This document shows positions 1 to 9,638 of a stretch of 64,000 nucleotides of DNA, piece after piece. The notes beneath the pieces were generated by a model. That model was not told the DNA's origin. It searched no databases and worked only from the letters and a program-made list of their open reading frames with translations. Source of the stretch: Nostoc sp. NIES-3756 (lineage in GTDB: Bacteria > Cyanobacteriota > Cyanobacteriia > Cyanobacteriales > Nostocaceae); assembly GCF_001548375.1 (NCBI RefSeq), contig NZ_AP017295.1, forward strand, positions 4,126,501 to 4,190,500, given 5' to 3'. Each line of letters begins with the position of its first letter. The first letter of the stretch is position 1. A program made the position numbers and the translations under genes.

Positions 1-600
1 CTGATAAGCAAGATGGCTAGGACGCATTGCCAACCCACCTAAAAACCAACCTGTAATACCAATTATCCCGAAAGAAATTGGTACACCCAAAGCTAGAAAT
101 AAGCGAGCTTGATTCAAGCTGCTATGTAGAGAGTCCATTGGAGCGGCAGCTTGAAAATAACCAAGTAACACCTTATCCTTCACAACTGGAATAGTAACTT
201 GGCGAATCCACTTAGTTCTACTGGGGTATTTGTTTGAGGTAACTAGTACCCGTATAGTTTGAAACCCAGATTCTGTGCTTAATTGTTTAGCATCAGATGA
301 ACCTATAAACTGCACAAGTTGCTTGTTGGCGTTATACCAACGTGCGTAAAGTAAATTGCCATTCAAAGATGTACCATCGTCTATAAGAGTGGGAGAGATT
401 TGTTTTTGCCATTTACTTTGATAAAGCGAATACTGAGTTTTCGTCGCAAAGGTCTTACTCTGATGAAAGAGTTCATCATCAAAAAATCGCAACTGCTCTT
501 CCACATTCAAACAATAACCCACTCCTGCAAAAGCAAACAAAATTCCACCCATTGATAGGGCAAACCAGTGAGCAAGATTACGGCGACTGTGATCAAACAT
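1..600 (-). CDS. Sensor histidine kinase, N-terminal part (RppB-like), cut by window edge
   Basis: Reading the minus strand from an ATG at 600 gives 200 uninterrupted codons that run off the window. Two hydrophobic segments (about residues 12-30 and 170-190) flank a polar extracytoplasmic region, the usual layout of a membrane sensor kinase N-terminus. The dimerisation and ATPase domains would lie outside the window, so the kinase assignment rests on this topology and on the OmpR-type response regulator 85 bases upstream on the same strand. In cyanobacteria this pair corresponds to RppA/RppB-type systems, linked to redox or metal sensing. That name is an inference from the partner. Confidence 0.7.
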   Translation of the reverse strand, partial: MFDHSRRNLAHWFALSMGGILFAFAGVGYCLNVEEQLRFFDDELFHQSKTFATKTQYSLYQSKWQKQISPTLIDDGTSLNGNLLYARWYNANKQLVQFIGSSDAKQLSTESGFQTIRVLVTSNKYPSRTKWIRQVTIPVVKDKVLLGYFQAAAPMDSLHSSLNQARLFLALGVPISFGIIGITGWFLGGLAMRPSHLAYQ

Positions 601-685
601 GGGGAAAGGGAGTGGGGAGTGGGGGGAGATGAGGAGCAGGGGGGTAGAGGAGAAAAAACAAACTGTCAACTGCCTGCTGCCTCCT

Positions 686-1360
686 CTACGAAGGTGGGTT
701 TAAGCGATAGCCGACACGATGCACTGTTTCTATCGAATCTCTAGCGCCAATTACTTGCAGACGTTGGCGGAGGCGGCGAATTAAGGTTGTGATGGCATTA
801 CTTTCTGGTTCTTCTCCGAAACTCCAAAGAGCTTGCTCAATTTGGTCGTGGGATAAAATTTGCCGGGGATGGCGCATAAAATATTCCATCAGTTGAAACT
901 CTCGGCTGGAAAGTTGAGTTGCCACTGAATCAAGTTCAATAGTCAAATTAGATAAATGTAGGTGCAAATTGCCCAAGCTGATTTTATCTCCTTGCCACAT
1001 TGGCGATCGCCTACCCAATGCCCGCACTCGCGCCAACAACTCTAACACATCCACTGGTTTGACTAAGTAATCATCAGCTCCAGCATCCAAACCTGCCACT
1101 TTATTGGCAACTGTGTCTTTTGCCGTTAACATCAGCACAGGAGCTAATTTACCAGCGCTGCGATATATTTGGCACAGTTCTAACCCGCTTAACTTGGGCA
1201 ACATCCAGTCTAAAATTAACAAATCATAATTCTTATTAAAGGCGAACCATTGGGCTGTTTCTCCGTCTGCGATCGCATCAACTGTATGCCCAACTTTCAA
1301 TAATGCTGTCCGTAATGGCTCTAACTGTGCTGGATCGTCTTCCACCAGTAAGATCAACAT
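686..1360 (-). CDS. rppA: OmpR-family response regulator (RppA-like)
   Basis: 224 residues: receiver domain (about 1-115) followed by a winged-helix DNA-binding domain (about 125-222). The receiver is canonical, with acidic pocket E7-D8-D9, phospho-acceptor D51, switch T79 and K101. The C-terminus ends with the typical HRVGYRL wing. It should be phosphorylated by the kinase encoded immediately downstream (1-600) and bind promoter DNA. An inverted repeat (1420-1435) lies in its own upstream region and may be an operator. The family is certain; the RppA name rests on overall resemblance to cyanobacterial proteins of that name and is less sure. Confidence 0.8.
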   Translation of the reverse strand: MLILLVEDDPAQLEPLRTALLKVGHTVDAIADGETAQWFAFNKNYDLLILDWMLPKLSGLELCQIYRSAGKLAPVLMLTAKDTVANKVAGLDAGADDYLVKPVDVLELLARVRALGRRSPMWQGDKISLGNLHLHLSNLTIELDSVATQLSSREFQLMEYFMRHPRQILSHDQIEQALWSFGEEPESNAITTLIRRLRQRLQVIGARDSIETVHRVGYRLNPPS

Positions 1361-1419
1361 CAGATTTGCTTGGCTTGCTGTATTTTTTGTTTTCTCATTT
1401 TAAGATTAAGCTACAACAG

Positions 1420-1435
1420 TGACACAAAAGTGTCA
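1420..1435. promoter_or_regulatory. Inverted repeat TGACAC-N4-GTGTCA, candidate operator
   Basis: Perfect 6-bp inverted repeat separated by AAAA, 60 bases upstream of the response regulator start and in the divergent gap to the 1544 gene. Size and position suit a dimeric regulator, possibly autoregulation. No experimental support. Confidence 0.35.
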
Positions 1436-1543
1436 GCCACTATTGATTAGGGAGATAAAGGTATAAAGGAAGTAGTTGATTTGTAAGTATGGTTGTTTGG
1501 TTTTTCAGATTTCCCTTACACCCCTATACCCCTATACTCTTCC

Positions 1544-1942
1544 ATGCGCCAACTTCCAATTTTTCCAGTTTTACGAACATTGGGCTTTGTGTTTTGGTTA
1601 TCGTTGCCATTGATTGGGTTGATTTTTTGGCTGGGAAGCGGTTTTATTGGCGATCAAATACTCAGTCGAGCCTATAACCACAAAAAATATCTCCAAGCCG
1701 ATACCCAAATGGCATGGCAGATGAAGAAAACGATTACAGCTATTGAAGTAGAAATTCTTACATCTAAAGGAATTTCCCTTGTGAGTGTCAAAACAAATCA
1801 CTCAACCCTCAAAACTATAATGTTTGAGTTTGCGATCGCTGAACCTAGCAAACTAGAAGCCAAGCTTGCTCAAGAGTTAGGCTTGTCTCAAGAACGAGTT
1901 AAAGAATTAATTCACTATCAAGCTTTAGATAATCAACATTAG
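1544..1942 (+). CDS. Hypothetical protein with one N-terminal membrane segment
   Basis: The open frame extends to 1493, but the ATG at 1544 (MRQLPIFPVLRTLG) is the likelier start because the codons before it translate a pyrimidine-rich repeat (CCCCTATACC). The product is about 132 residues: a hydrophobic helix at about residues 8-32, then a polar region of roughly 100 residues with predicted alpha/beta character. The protein is membrane anchored with the bulk on one side. No known family recognised. It is divergent from the response regulator at 686-1360 and upstream of the RND efflux operon, so it could belong to either. Confidence 0.6.
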   Translation: MRQLPIFPVLRTLGFVFWLSLPLIGLIFWLGSGFIGDQILSRAYNHKKYLQADTQMAWQMKKTITAIEVEILTSKGISLVSVKTNHSTLKTIMFEFAIAEPSKLEAKLAQELGLSQERVKELIHYQALDNQH

Positions 1943-2120
1943 AGTTTGAGAACTGGGAGAGATGAGGGAGAGGAAAAAGGCAGGGGAAAAGTTCTCTCCC
2001 TTGCTTTTTATATGAAATTACACGGCTTGACATTACTTTGTCATATTTATCCATAAAAATGTAAACAACTTAATTTTTATTAGATTTAGTCAAACTGTTG
2101 ACCGTTGATAGCGAATAATT

Positions 2121-2136
2121 AGCGGCCGCTTTTTTG
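2121..2136 (+). terminator. Possible weak terminator
   Basis: AGCGGCCGCT palindrome followed by a T-run, between the 1544 gene and the RND adaptor. The stem is only 5 bp with no free loop, so this is a weak call. Confidence 0.25.
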
Positions 2137-2183
2137 CCGTCAAGCGTAAAATTTCCAACCTTAATAGCCTGCCATCAACAACT

Positions 2184-3530
2184 ATGGATACCTCTGAAAC
2201 TCAAGTTTCAACAGTTGAAACCCAGTCAGAAAGTTCTGTACCCTCTGAGTTAGTGCCTACTCGTTCTGGCAAACCCTGGTTACGGACATTACTTATTTTG
2301 TTTGTGGCAACTGGGGGGATTATTCTTTGGCGAGTGCTGGCTCCTACAGGTACATCGCAGACTTCTGTTGCCCAACAGCAAGTAGCACCACCCCCACGCG
2401 CCGTAGAAACAATCACCCTAACTAGTGGAAGTGCTACTAGAAATGTCCAGCTTTTGGGACAAGTAGAGGCAACGCAACAATCAACACTACGCGCTCAAAC
2501 TAGCGGCATTGTAGAGAAAATTTTAGTACAACCAGGCGATCGCGTGCGGACAGGGATGGTAATTGCTGTACTAGAAGATACTGACCAACAATTGGCAATT
2601 TCTCAAGCTAAGGCACAACTGGCACAACAACGCAGTAACCTAGCACGCCTGGAAGTTGGTACTCGTCCAGAAATTATTGCTCGGCGACAAGCAACTGTCA
2701 CATCAGCTATTGCCCGTGAACGAGAAGCTCAAGATAATCTCCGACGCACCAGTGAGCTAGTAAAGGAAGGGGCTTTATCGCAAAGATTGTTAGTAGAAGC
2801 ACAAGCTCGATTAGATGATATTCAAGGAGAACGCCTACAAGCAGAAGCTGAACTTGCAGAAGCCAAAGCAGGGCCAATTCGGGAAGAAATCGCCGCTCAA
2901 AGAGCAAATGTAGAAGCAGCCAAAGCCACCCTAGCACAAGCAGAACTATCACGATTACGCACTCAAATTAGAGCATCCCAATCAGGTGTAGTGCAGACTC
3001 GACATATCAGCAATGGGGATTTAGTGCAGATGTCTAATCCCATCGTCACCCTAGTAGCAGGCGATCGCTTTGATATCTTCCTAGAATTACCAGAAGAATT
3101 AAGCAGTCAAGTCAAACCTGGAATGACAATTGATCTTACAGCCCGCGCCTTACCCCAGTGGAAGCAACAAGCAAATATTACAGCTGTCGTTCCCTCAGCC
3201 GATCCGGCTTCTCGCCGTCAACGGGTGCGCGTGCAAATTGACAACCCACCCCCTGGACTATTAACTGGAATGGCGATCGCTGGTAACTTAAACTTACCCG
3301 CAAATCGTACTAGCTTTGTGGTATCAAGAGATGCCTTAACCAGAAGACAAAATCAGTGGCTAGTCTTCACCATTGCTGATGGCAAAGCCAAACAAGTAGA
3401 AGTAGAAATGATTGCCGACATGGGTAAACAAGTAGCAGTTTATAACCCATCCTTACGCACAGGTCAAAACATCGTCTTACGTGGCGGCGATGGATTACAA
3501 GATGGTGCAGTCGTCAAAGTAGTTAATTGA
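2184..3530 (+). CDS. RND efflux periplasmic adaptor (HlyD/membrane fusion protein family)
   Basis: 448 residues. A short cytoplasmic N-terminus is followed by one membrane anchor (about 33-51), a split lipoyl/barrel-sandwich domain (around 90-130 and 265-290), a long alpha-helical hairpin rich in Ala/Gln/Glu/Arg (about 135-260) and a beta-barrel plus membrane-proximal domain to the end. This is the membrane fusion subunit that links an inner-membrane RND pump to an outer-membrane channel. It is followed 105 bases later by the RND permease (3636-6821) on the same strand, so the two form an operon. No TolC-type outer-membrane gene is in the window. Substrate unknown. Confidence 0.9.
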   Translation: MDTSETQVSTVETQSESSVPSELVPTRSGKPWLRTLLILFVATGGIILWRVLAPTGTSQTSVAQQQVAPPPRAVETITLTSGSATRNVQLLGQVEATQQSTLRAQTSGIVEKILVQPGDRVRTGMVIAVLEDTDQQLAISQAKAQLAQQRSNLARLEVGTRPEIIARRQATVTSAIAREREAQDNLRRTSELVKEGALSQRLLVEAQARLDDIQGERLQAEAELAEAKAGPIREEIAAQRANVEAAKATLAQAELSRLRTQIRASQSGVVQTRHISNGDLVQMSNPIVTLVAGDRFDIFLELPEELSSQVKPGMTIDLTARALPQWKQQANITAVVPSADPASRRQRVRVQIDNPPPGLLTGMAIAGNLNLPANRTSFVVSRDALTRRQNQWLVFTIADGKAKQVEVEMIADMGKQVAVYNPSLRTGQNIVLRGGDGLQDGAVVKVVN

Positions 3531-3532
3531 GA

Positions 3533-3635
3533 GGAGGCAGAAGGCAGAAGGCAGGAGGTAATAACTCCTCCCTTATCTCCCTCATCTCCCCCCACTCCCC
3601 CATCTCCCCCCACTCCCTCATCTCTCCCCAATCCT
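3533..3635. repeat. Low-complexity repeat spacer between RND genes
   Basis: AGGCAGA units (3533-3560) followed by pyrimidine-rich CTCCCCCACTCCC-type units up to the permease start. The same two repeat types recur in many other gaps of the window (for example 600-655, 22450-22480, 36540-36565), so this is a dispersed Nostoc-type repeat placed inside an operon. Confidence 0.7.
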
Positions 3636-6600
3636 ATGAGTTTTATCGAAACTGCCGTACGTTGGCGGCATGGTACTTTTGTACTGTTTTGCCTATTATC
3701 CTTATTTGGTGTGTTTTCGCTGCTGCAATTACCTTTAGAATTGCAACCAGGAGGCGATCGCCCGGAAATTACGATTACTACCACCTACCCCGGCGCAGGG
3801 CCGACGGAAGTGGAAGACTTAATTACGCGCCCGATTGAGGAGCAAATGGAGGAAGTGCTGGGGGTTCAGGAAATCTCTAGTAATTCCCGTGCTGGACGCA
3901 GTAGTATTACTCTGGAATTTGCTCAAGATGTCAATGTGCAGGAACGGCTGATTGATGTCATCAACCGTTTACAACAGGTGAGCGACTTACCACCAGAAGC
4001 GCAAGAATCGAGTGTGGAACTGGTGGGGGGTAATAGTTCTCCCATGATGTGGATTCCCTTTGATACGAAGGAGGGATTTCAACCAGATGCTAACCGCTAT
4101 CGAGATTTAGCCGAAGAAGTTGTCATTCCCCGCTTGCGGCGCGTGCAAGGAACTGGACAATTCCTGGTAGTTGGTGGACAAGAACGAGAAGTAGAGGTGA
4201 AAGTTGACCCGAAAGCATTATCAGACCGCAATTTAACTATTGGTAATGTGGTGCAGGTACTCCGGGAAAACAATCGAGATATTCGCGGAGGCCCGTTAAT
4301 TTTAGGACGCAGAGAATACCGAGTCCGCACTGTTAGCCGATCGCAAGATTTATCGCAAATCGAAGGCTTTGTTTTACGCCGCGATCAATCGGGTACAGTC
4401 TACCTCCGGGATGTGGCACAAGTACAGATGGGACGCAAACCCCAAGATAGTGCTTTGATGTTTAACGGTAAGCCTGGGGTGGCTGTGGGTGTCATTCGCC
4501 AAATTGGCGCGAATGTGCCAGAAGTGGCTAAAGGTGTGCGCGCTGAAATTGCGGCTTTGCAATCTGAGTTCGACAGGCAAAACCAAGGGATTCTTTTTGT
4601 CTACAACTACGATGAGAGTGAGTATATCGCTCAATCAGTAGGTTTCGTTACAGAGAACTTGGTGAGTGGAGCATTACTAGCAACCATCGTTTTATTGCTA
4701 TTCCTTGGTTCAATGCGAACTGTTGCTGTAGTTGCACTTACCATTCCTATTGGTACAGTCGCCGTGTTCATTGTCATGTCTGCATTGGGACGCACATTAA
4801 ACATCATTAGTTTAGCGGCAATAGCATTTTCTGTAGGTATGGTGGTAGATAATGCGATCGTGGTGATTGAGAATGTCTTCACCCATATGCAGCAAGGTAA
4901 AAACCCCTTACGCGCGGCGATTGATGGTACAGAAGAAGTTTGGGGTGCAATGCTTGGTTCTACCTTAAGCAATGTTGTGGTATTTGTTCCCCTGATTTTG
5001 GTGACGGGAGAAGCTGGACAACTTTACACAGATATGGCGATCGCCCTTTCTGCTTCTTCCCTGTTCTCCCTATTCGCCGCCTTAACCCTAGTCCCTATGT
5101 TATCGGGATTGTTCCTCAAGGAATCGGAAGCAATGCAAATGATGGAGGGGGGCGAATATCGGGGTGGTAATTGGTTAGAGAGGGCTGTTGCGAAAACTTC
5201 TGCTGTATTTCGGCATTTTCAAGGCAAACTGGAAGAATTTCTTGCTTCTACCGTCAGTTGGTCACTGGGAAGGAAACGGGTTGGGCGTAGGTTATTAGTA
5301 TTGTCGATTCCCGTAGCTTTATTGGTGATCAGTTTTATGCTGCTACCACCTGCTGATTATTTACCAGAAGGCAATCGGAACTTAGTGGTGTTACGCGCCG
5401 AACCCTTACCAGGAACCAGCATTCCCGAAGCAATTCGCCAGTCTGAATCTATCCAGGCATTTTTGCGATCGCAACCTGAAGTAGACCGCATCATGTATGT
5501 TGACCGTCCTGGGGCTTTACGGGGTGTCGCCACAATTCTCAAGCCAGAGTTTGCCACTACCACGGGATTGGCACAGATGGTAGACCGAATACGTGGTCAA
5601 AGCAATAACTTTGCTGGCTACCGATTTATTATCCCTACACGCATTTCTATCTTCCGTGACCCTGGTAAGGAATTTGAAGTCGATATTGTTGGCGCAGACC
5701 TCAACCAATTAAGTGACTTGGAAAAACAAATCACAGGCAAATTGCGTCAACTTACAGGTGTCAGAAATGTCCGTTCCAACTTTGTTTTAGGGGCGGGAGA
5801 ACTACAAGTCATCCCCAACCGAGAACGTCTTGCAGAGGTAGGACTATCGGAAGCAGAAATTGGTTCAATGGTAGAAGCTGCCTTAGGTGGACGTGTCGCT
5901 TCTAATTACATCGATGGTAAAGAAGAACTAGACGTTTCCGTAGAATTACAGAATACGGCGGTAGAAACACCTGAACAACTGCGGCAATTACCTCTATATG
6001 CACAAGGACGACAGGTGCAACTGGGTGATGTTGCCGAAGTGCGAGAAACCACAGGTGCGGATGTCATTAATCACGTCGATTTAGAACGCTCAATTAGCTT
6101 GACGATTTCCCTAGCCCCAGATGCACCCCTGAGTACATTAGTAGAACGTACAGATAGGGAAATTCTTGCACCCTTGCGGACGAGTTTAGCACCAGGCTAT
6201 CGGTTAGAACTGGCGGGTTCTGCGGATCAGTTAGCTACAACCGTAGGACAACTAGCCACCGCCTTTGCATTTTCCATTTTGATTACCTATTTATTACTGG
6301 TGGCTTTATATCGCTCATTCCTCTATCCAGTAGTAATTATGGCAACCGTCCCGATGGGGATGAGTGGCGCACTCTTGAGTTTGGTAATCACTAACCGGAT
6401 TCCAGGGATGAATGTAGCATTAGATATGATTACAGCTTTAGGCTTTATTATCCTCACAGGTGTGGTAGTTAACAATGCGATTTTATTAGTGGATAGAGCC
6501 TTGCAACTCCAGCAAGAGGGGGAAGATTATGATGCTTCACTTTATAATGCCACCCGCGATCGCCTCCGGGCTATTTTCATGTCTGCCGGAACCAGTGTTA

Positions 6601-6821
6601 TAGGGATGTTTCCACTAGCAGCTTTCCCCGGACAGGGGTCGGAATTGTATCAAGGTTTAGGCATTGTCTTAACTGGTGGGTTAGCATTCTCCACAATCCT
6701 AACTCCTACCGTTGTTCCTGCCCTCATGGGATTATTACACGATATTTCCGGACGTAACTCAAAATCAAAACCCAAGAACCCTACAGATATTACTACTAAT
6801 ACTCAAGTTAGGGTTTCATAA
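3636..6821 (+). CDS. RND efflux permease (AcrB/HAE1 family)
   Basis: 1061 residues, normal length for the family. The pattern is one N-terminal transmembrane helix, a large periplasmic loop, helices 2-6, a short cytoplasmic link (about residue 500-560), helix 7, a second periplasmic loop and helices 8-12. The N-terminal motif around TTTYPGAGPTEVEDLI and the proton-relay segment GMVVDNAIVVIEN in helix 4 are present; this group keeps a single Asp there rather than the DD pair of AcrB. It is the proton-driven pump partner of the adaptor encoded just upstream. Drug, lipid or metal specificity cannot be told from sequence. A strong hairpin terminator follows. Confidence 0.93.
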   Translation: MSFIETAVRWRHGTFVLFCLLSLFGVFSLLQLPLELQPGGDRPEITITTTYPGAGPTEVEDLITRPIEEQMEEVLGVQEISSNSRAGRSSITLEFAQDVNVQERLIDVINRLQQVSDLPPEAQESSVELVGGNSSPMMWIPFDTKEGFQPDANRYRDLAEEVVIPRLRRVQGTGQFLVVGGQEREVEVKVDPKALSDRNLTIGNVVQVLRENNRDIRGGPLILGRREYRVRTVSRSQDLSQIEGFVLRRDQSGTVYLRDVAQVQMGRKPQDSALMFNGKPGVAVGVIRQIGANVPEVAKGVRAEIAALQSEFDRQNQGILFVYNYDESEYIAQSVGFVTENLVSGALLATIVLLLFLGSMRTVAVVALTIPIGTVAVFIVMSALGRTLNIISLAAIAFSVGMVVDNAIVVIENVFTHMQQGKNPLRAAIDGTEEVWGAMLGSTLSNVVVFVPLILVTGEAGQLYTDMAIALSASSLFSLFAALTLVPMLSGLFLKESEAMQMMEGGEYRGGNWLERAVAKTSAVFRHFQGKLEEFLASTVSWSLGRKRVGRRLLVLSIPVALLVISFMLLPPADYLPEGNRNLVVLRAEPLPGTSIPEAIRQSESIQAFLRSQPEVDRIMYVDRPGALRGVATILKPEFATTTGLAQMVDRIRGQSNNFAGYRFIIPTRISIFRDPGKEFEVDIVGADLNQLSDLEKQITGKLRQLTGVRNVRSNFVLGAGELQVIPNRERLAEVGLSEAEIGSMVEAALGGRVASNYIDGKEELDVSVELQNTAVETPEQLRQLPLYAQGRQVQLGDVAEVRETTGADVINHVDLERSISLTISLAPDAPLSTLVERTDREILAPLRTSLAPGYRLELAGSADQLATTVGQLATAFAFSILITYLLLVALYRSFLYPVVIMATVPMGMSGALLSLVITNRIPGMNVALDMITALGFIILTGVVVNNAILLVDRALQLQQEGEDYDASLYNATRDRLRAIFMSAGTSVIGMFPLAAFPGQGSELYQGLGIVLTGGLAFSTILTPTVVPALMGLLHDISGRNSKSKPKNPTDITTNTQVRVS

Positions 6822-6838
6822 AAGACTATTTTAAAACA

Positions 6839-6868
6839 TAGGGACTTACAGTTAATTGTAAGTCCCTA
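6839..6868 (+). terminator. Rho-independent terminator of RND operon
   Basis: Perfect 12-bp stem TAGGGACTTACA / TGTAAGTCCCTA with 6-nt loop, followed by a T-rich run, 17 bases after the permease stop. Confidence 0.85.
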
Positions 6869-6899
6869 ATTTCTTTTATTCCTCTACTTTAAGCGGTTA

Positions 6900-7142
6900 C
6901 TAAATTTCTCCGGTAATATTAACCAACTCGTGATTACACTTCATTAATTCGTAAAGGTCGTAAGCATACAAATCTTCTTGATGAGGCTCATTACTCTGGC
7001 TTGCTGCCACAATGGGATCGTTATAAGCTTTAGTTCTACCAATTAGCAAAAGCTTTTTACCTGCAAGCTCTCCAATTAACTTAAATTTATGCTCAGGTAA
7101 AAAGTTAACATGAGCAAAAAAATTACGATTTTTAATTTTCAT
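6900..7142 (-). CDS. Small hypothetical protein, 80 aa
   Basis: 80 codons preceded by a strong ribosome-binding site (AGGAGG, 6 bases before the ATG), which supports a real gene. The product is basic at the N-terminus and acidic at the C-terminus, with no signal peptide or membrane segment. No family recognised. It is convergent with the RND operon and shares the terminator region with it. Confidence 0.65.
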   Translation of the reverse strand: MKIKNRNFFAHVNFLPEHKFKLIGELAGKKLLLIGRTKAYNDPIVAASQSNEPHQEDLYAYDLYELMKCNHELVNITGEI

Positions 7143-7774
7143 CTTTCCTCCTGACTTGTTGGCAAATAACTCTTTAAGCTATTGAATTACGCAAAATTGA
7201 GCAAATAATTGATATGTGCTGTGTTTGTATTTCACCTACAAAAAACCAAGATTTCCACACTAACTATTGAGAGTGTCTACGCTGATATCAAAAGTAATGT
7301 GGGTAACAGAATGCTTTATCTGGCAAAACATAGTCGAGTATACCTCAAGGCAATAAATCCAGCCTCAACTTCTAGAAACATAGACTATAAAATCTTATCT
7401 CCAGAACAAGGGCGGGTAGGACGAAGCGTATACCAGCCAAGGATACTGACGACAGGCATTATTTATATAAATGCCGCTCGTTCAATCTCCTCCCAATGCC
7501 TACGAAGTTAGCTGACGGGCTAGGACTGAGAGATGTCCTTCTTTCAATACTCTAGTTCTAAGATAGGAACTTTACTTTTCACACCTTAGCTTGAGCTTTT
7601 TTGGCAGATACGCCCCATACTTGGTTCCTCCGCTCCTAGCTGACCCTGTGAATAAACTTTTAAGGTAAGCATGGATTAGGCAGACTGATTTTTGTTCTCT
7701 GAAATACTAACTTTTTTGGACATCAGATGACAAATTGGTAAACAAAAAGATACGATCGCATTCACTCTACTGAT
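7143..7774. other. 632-bp gap with no convincing gene
   Basis: A 100-codon plus-strand frame at 7209-7511 lacks a ribosome-binding site and recognisable protein character. The segment 7400-7560 is less AT-rich than its surroundings and has short hairpins such as GGAC-N8-GTCC, so a structured RNA is possible, but no known family fits. Confidence 0.4.
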
Positions 7775-9253
7775 TCAATACTGTAAGAGTGACGCTAAGT
7801 TACAACCGATGTAACCAATTGCCAAAGGAGTTTTATCTTTTAATAACCGGAGCATCTGTTCCAGATTTTGTGGCAGAGTCGCACCATATACCCGCCAGAG
7901 TTTTTCCCGCAGTTGAGATAAAATCCGATCGCCTACTATATCATCGCTACCAGGACGTAATAACCAATGGGTTCGTAGTATTTTGCAATGGTGAAGCTTA
8001 CAACTCTCCACTACTTGCTGGATTTCTTGAGCAGCCTTTTCTACTAATTCGTCGGTAACAAACTTCATCACTAAGGGTTGTAATGTAAATGATGTATCGC
8101 CGCTACCGACCCATTTCTCCAATAGCGATCGCCTCTCTAATGCGATAATTGCTTCTAGAAGAATGGCAGGATCAACAGATATTAGCAAATGGGTTTGTAA
8201 ACGAGAAAAAGAAATAGGTTCTTGCCAAATTGCTAACCAGTAAATGATATCTTGCTCTAAATCAGCAATTTGTTCAAACTGCTGCTTGAGAATACCACGT
8301 AAGCGATCGCCAATTACTACAGTATTCTGGCTCAAAAACGCTGCGATATTCCCCGCAAACACAGATTGAATCAACGGTGACACCAATTTTAACGCCAAAG
8401 GATGACCACGATAAAGTTGAATTAAGACTGACAGTCCTAGTTCTTTCTGGGCAAACCCTTTTGATTTTAATAGTTCTAGCGCCTCAATTTTTAGCAAACC
8501 TTTTAAGGTGAGGCTGCGGACTGTTTTTGTATCGTTGGCAAGAAATTTTGGCTGTTCACGGCTGGTAATGAGAACACAGCTATGATGACGATTTTTACTT
8601 AGCTGTTGCAAAAATTGACTATATTCTGGTTGTGACAAAACAGCCTCCACCCCATCCAAAATTAGCAAATAACGGCGCTGTTGCAAGTAATGGATGAGTT
8701 TTGTTGTAGCTTGTGGAATATTATCAATAACGGCTTGAGCAAATATATTCAAAAGACTATCAAGGAGAGAACTTAGAGATGGTGTAGTCTGGAGGTTACG
8801 CCAAATTAAGCCGTCAAATTTTAACTGCACATGATCTACTAAAGCCAAGGCTAAGGCAGTTTTCCCAATACCACCGATACCAACAATAGCAACTAACTTA
8901 CACGCATCAGCAATGAGCCACTGCTCTAACTGTGCTAATTCCCGACTCCGCCCATAAAAACTTTCTACATCAGGTGCTTCATCCCAATCAAGGTAGGGTA
9001 TAGAAATAGCTTTTTCATCTGCATCAGGTATATCTGCAATAGTTTCCCAATTATGAATACCGACAGCTTGACAGATAGCAATGAAGATTTCTTGCTGAAT
9101 GCGATCGCCCTGCCAAAATCGCCGTAACGTAGCCCTAGATGTATGCGCATCTTGCCACCAACGCGCCGTGCTAGTTTTCGTCCACCCCAGACGTTGACGC
9201 GCCTTATCTACAATTACTAGTCCTGCTGTTGATGCCTTCAGGGAGTTGGACAT
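7775..9253 (-). CDS. NB-ARC (STAND) ATPase, C-terminally truncated
   Basis: 492 residues. An N-terminal helical/HTH-like domain (about 1-75) is the type found at the front of cyanobacterial STAND proteins. It is followed by an NB-ARC domain with P-loop GIGGIGKTALA near residue 128, a Walker B-like LLILDG near 200 and a winged-helix region. Full-length relatives continue into pentapeptide or WD40 repeats as sensor. Here the frame stops at about the point where those repeats would begin (the end reads IGYIGCNLASLLQY), so the sensor is missing. STAND proteins act as switch ATPases in signalling or phage defence. The neighbouring restriction-modification locus supports a defence-island setting. 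It could still be expressed or be a pseudogene. Confidence 0.8.
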   Translation of the reverse strand: MSNSLKASTAGLVIVDKARQRLGWTKTSTARWWQDAHTSRATLRRFWQGDRIQQEIFIAICQAVGIHNWETIADIPDADEKAISIPYLDWDEAPDVESFYGRSRELAQLEQWLIADACKLVAIVGIGGIGKTALALALVDHVQLKFDGLIWRNLQTTPSLSSLLDSLLNIFAQAVIDNIPQATTKLIHYLQQRRYLLILDGVEAVLSQPEYSQFLQQLSKNRHHSCVLITSREQPKFLANDTKTVRSLTLKGLLKIEALELLKSKGFAQKELGLSVLIQLYRGHPLALKLVSPLIQSVFAGNIAAFLSQNTVVIGDRLRGILKQQFEQIADLEQDIIYWLAIWQEPISFSRLQTHLLISVDPAILLEAIIALERRSLLEKWVGSGDTSFTLQPLVMKFVTDELVEKAAQEIQQVVESCKLHHCKILRTHWLLRPGSDDIVGDRILSQLREKLWRVYGATLPQNLEQMLRLLKDKTPLAIGYIGCNLASLLQY

Positions 9254-9389
9254 ACACCTGTTAACTAACTTGGCTGTCTCAATTTTGGCTTAATTCATAA
9301 ACTCCTCCTACAAGACTTAAGTTAAGCTTGAGGATGCAATACCTACAAAAACTATCTGTGGTTCTAAAGCTTTATTCTAGACTATACGT

Positions 9390-9638
9390 ATGACAGACTC
9401 AGCTGATAACAATAGTCATAAATTACTTTCTGTAGCTCAAGCTGCTAAATTACTTGGTGTCTCTCGTCAGCGAGTACACGATTTAATTAAGAATGGTCAA
9501 ATTCTAGCTTGCAAACTTGGGCGTTACTACTATATAGAAAATGCTGAAGTAGATAGATATAGAAATCAACCTACTGGAAAACCTTATCAGCCACGTACTA
9601 CCACTGTTATTACAAACTCTATTGACAATTGTCAATAG
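9390..9638 (+). CDS. Small HTH DNA-binding protein (excisionase/MerR-like fold)
   Basis: 82 residues with one helix-turn-helix of the HTH_17/excisionase type (about residues 12-60; core SVAQAAKLLGVSRQRVHDLI) followed by the expected small wing. It lies 36 bases upstream of the methyltransferase gene on the same strand. In restriction-modification loci a small HTH gene in this place often encodes a controller protein, but the excisionase-type fold also occurs in mobile elements. Its last codons and stop lie inside a perfect 36-bp palindrome (9611-9646). Confidence 0.8.
   Translation: MTDSADNNSHKLLSVAQAAKLLGVSRQRVHDLIKNGQILACKLGRYYYIENAEVDRYRNQPTGKPYQPRTTTVITNSIDNCQ

Noticed and set aside
7209..7511. 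100-codon plus-strand frame
   Set aside because: No ribosome-binding site, no protein-like pattern, and overlaps a non-coding gap with hairpins.
7510..7560. CTGAGA motif in GGACTGAGAGATGTCC suggesting a TPP riboswitch
   Set aside because: The remaining conserved TPP parts (ACCC and the CCUGAUC region) are absent, and no thiamine gene is near.
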